Assembly (NCBI GenBank): GCA_002337545.1
Contig: DDGE01000058.1
Span: 4,284 to 10,473, forward strand
DNA from: Phycisphaerales bacterium UBA1910
GTDB taxonomy: Bacteria > Planctomycetota > Phycisphaerae > Phycisphaerales > UBA1924
DNA length: 6,190 bases
Direction of reading: 5' to 3'
Numbering within the stretch: position 1 is the stretch's first letter; each line of letters starts with the position of its first letter. The notes below the pieces were generated by a model. That model was given only the letters and a program-made list of their open reading frames with translations. It ran no database searches and was not told the origin of the DNA. Positions 5,916 to 6,190 of this stretch are shown here, in pieces. The position numbers were made by a program, and so were the translations under genes.

Positions 5916-6190
5916 ATGCTCGACGCGCTCAACGCATTCCTTGTCCCCGCCCTCTCAGACGCTGCCAGCGCCGCGGCAGGGTCAGGAACACCAGAGCATG
6001 TCGTGTACTTCTCCGTCGCGGGCCTGACCGCCCTGTTGACCCTCACGGTCCTCGAGGTCGTTCTCGGGATCGACAATGTCGTCTTCATCGCGATCCTCAC
6101 GGACAAGCTCCCAGAAGAGAAGCAGGGCAAGATCCGCAACATCGGGCTCCTGCTCGCGATGGTCATGCGTCTGATCCTGCTCGGGCTCGC
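5916..6190 (+). CDS. TerC-family integral membrane protein (3' partial)
   Basis: N-terminal 91 residues of a TerC-family protein (the group containing E. coli TerC and Alx and B. subtilis YkoY/YceF). The family is linked to tellurite resistance, and several members to manganese export. Substrate cannot be decided from this fragment. The diagnostic part is [16 protein letters not shown] (residues 46-61) with conserved acidic and polar residues E47, D53 and N54, followed by a [14 protein letters not shown] loop and a second hydrophobic helix containing R85. About 30 residues rich in Ala and Ser precede the first helix. ATG at 5916 is the first possible start after the nuoN stop, which is in the same frame; no ATG, GTG or TTG lies between. 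The RBS is weak (a GAGA near 5901-5904, rather far from the ATG). With only 15 bases after nuoN and no terminator hairpin in the gap, co-transcription with the nuo genes is likely. The end is cut by the window. Confidence 0.88.
   Translation, partial: MLDALNAFLVPALSDAASAAAGSGTPEHVVYFSVAGLTALLTLTVLEVVLGIDNVVFIAILTDKLPEEKQGKIRNIGLLLAMVMRLILLGL

Noticed and set aside
5959..5980. CTGCC/GGCAG inverted repeat early in the terC-like gene, considered as a terminator or attenuator
   Set aside because: Only a five-base-pair stem inside the coding region with no T-run after it; expected by chance in Ala-rich GC-rich codons.

Overview
The window holds the 3' part of a respiratory complex I (nuo) operon on the + strand, in the order nuoK (5' cut by the window edge), nuoL, nuoM, nuoN. 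After it comes the start of a TerC-family membrane protein gene that runs off the right edge. The whole stretch is coding apart from a 15-base gap between nuoN and terC. No RNA gene, mobile element, CRISPR array or terminator was found. All genes read on + and there is no frameshift.

The organism is a high-GC bacterium: the sequence lines I counted by hand were 62-68% G+C in the gene bodies. Complex I subunits as separate genes in K-L-M-N order indicate the usual bacterial 14-gene nuo operon. The codon style and long His-rich inserts make me think tentatively of a Planctomycetota (Phycisphaerae-like) genome, but nothing here proves the phylum.

Layout: nuoK ends at 246 and overlaps nuoL (243-2555) by 4 bases. 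nuoL overlaps nuoM (2552-4330) by 4 bases. nuoM overlaps nuoN (4323-5900) by 8 bases. The terC-like gene starts 15 bases later, at 5916. Each nuo start has a purine-rich Shine-Dalgarno sequence inside the preceding gene, so translational coupling is likely. NuoK carries two buried glutamates, and NuoL, NuoM and NuoN are the three antiporter-like proton-pumping subunits. Together they make up the distal part of the membrane arm, and NuoL's long lateral helix ties the arm together. The key Glu/Lys/His residues of each proton channel are present, so the pump looks functional.

The core is ordinary. The unusual parts are peripheral: (1) a roughly 60-residue acidic C-terminal tail on NuoM whose third-codon-position GC drops from about 91% to about 47%, with a plausible internal ribosome-binding site and ATG; (2) His/Asp-rich segments in all three antiporter-like subunits; (3) a TerC-family (putative metal-ion transport) gene directly behind nuoN; and (4) a strong Gly-codon preference before Phe/Tyr. 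I see no clearly new biological system.
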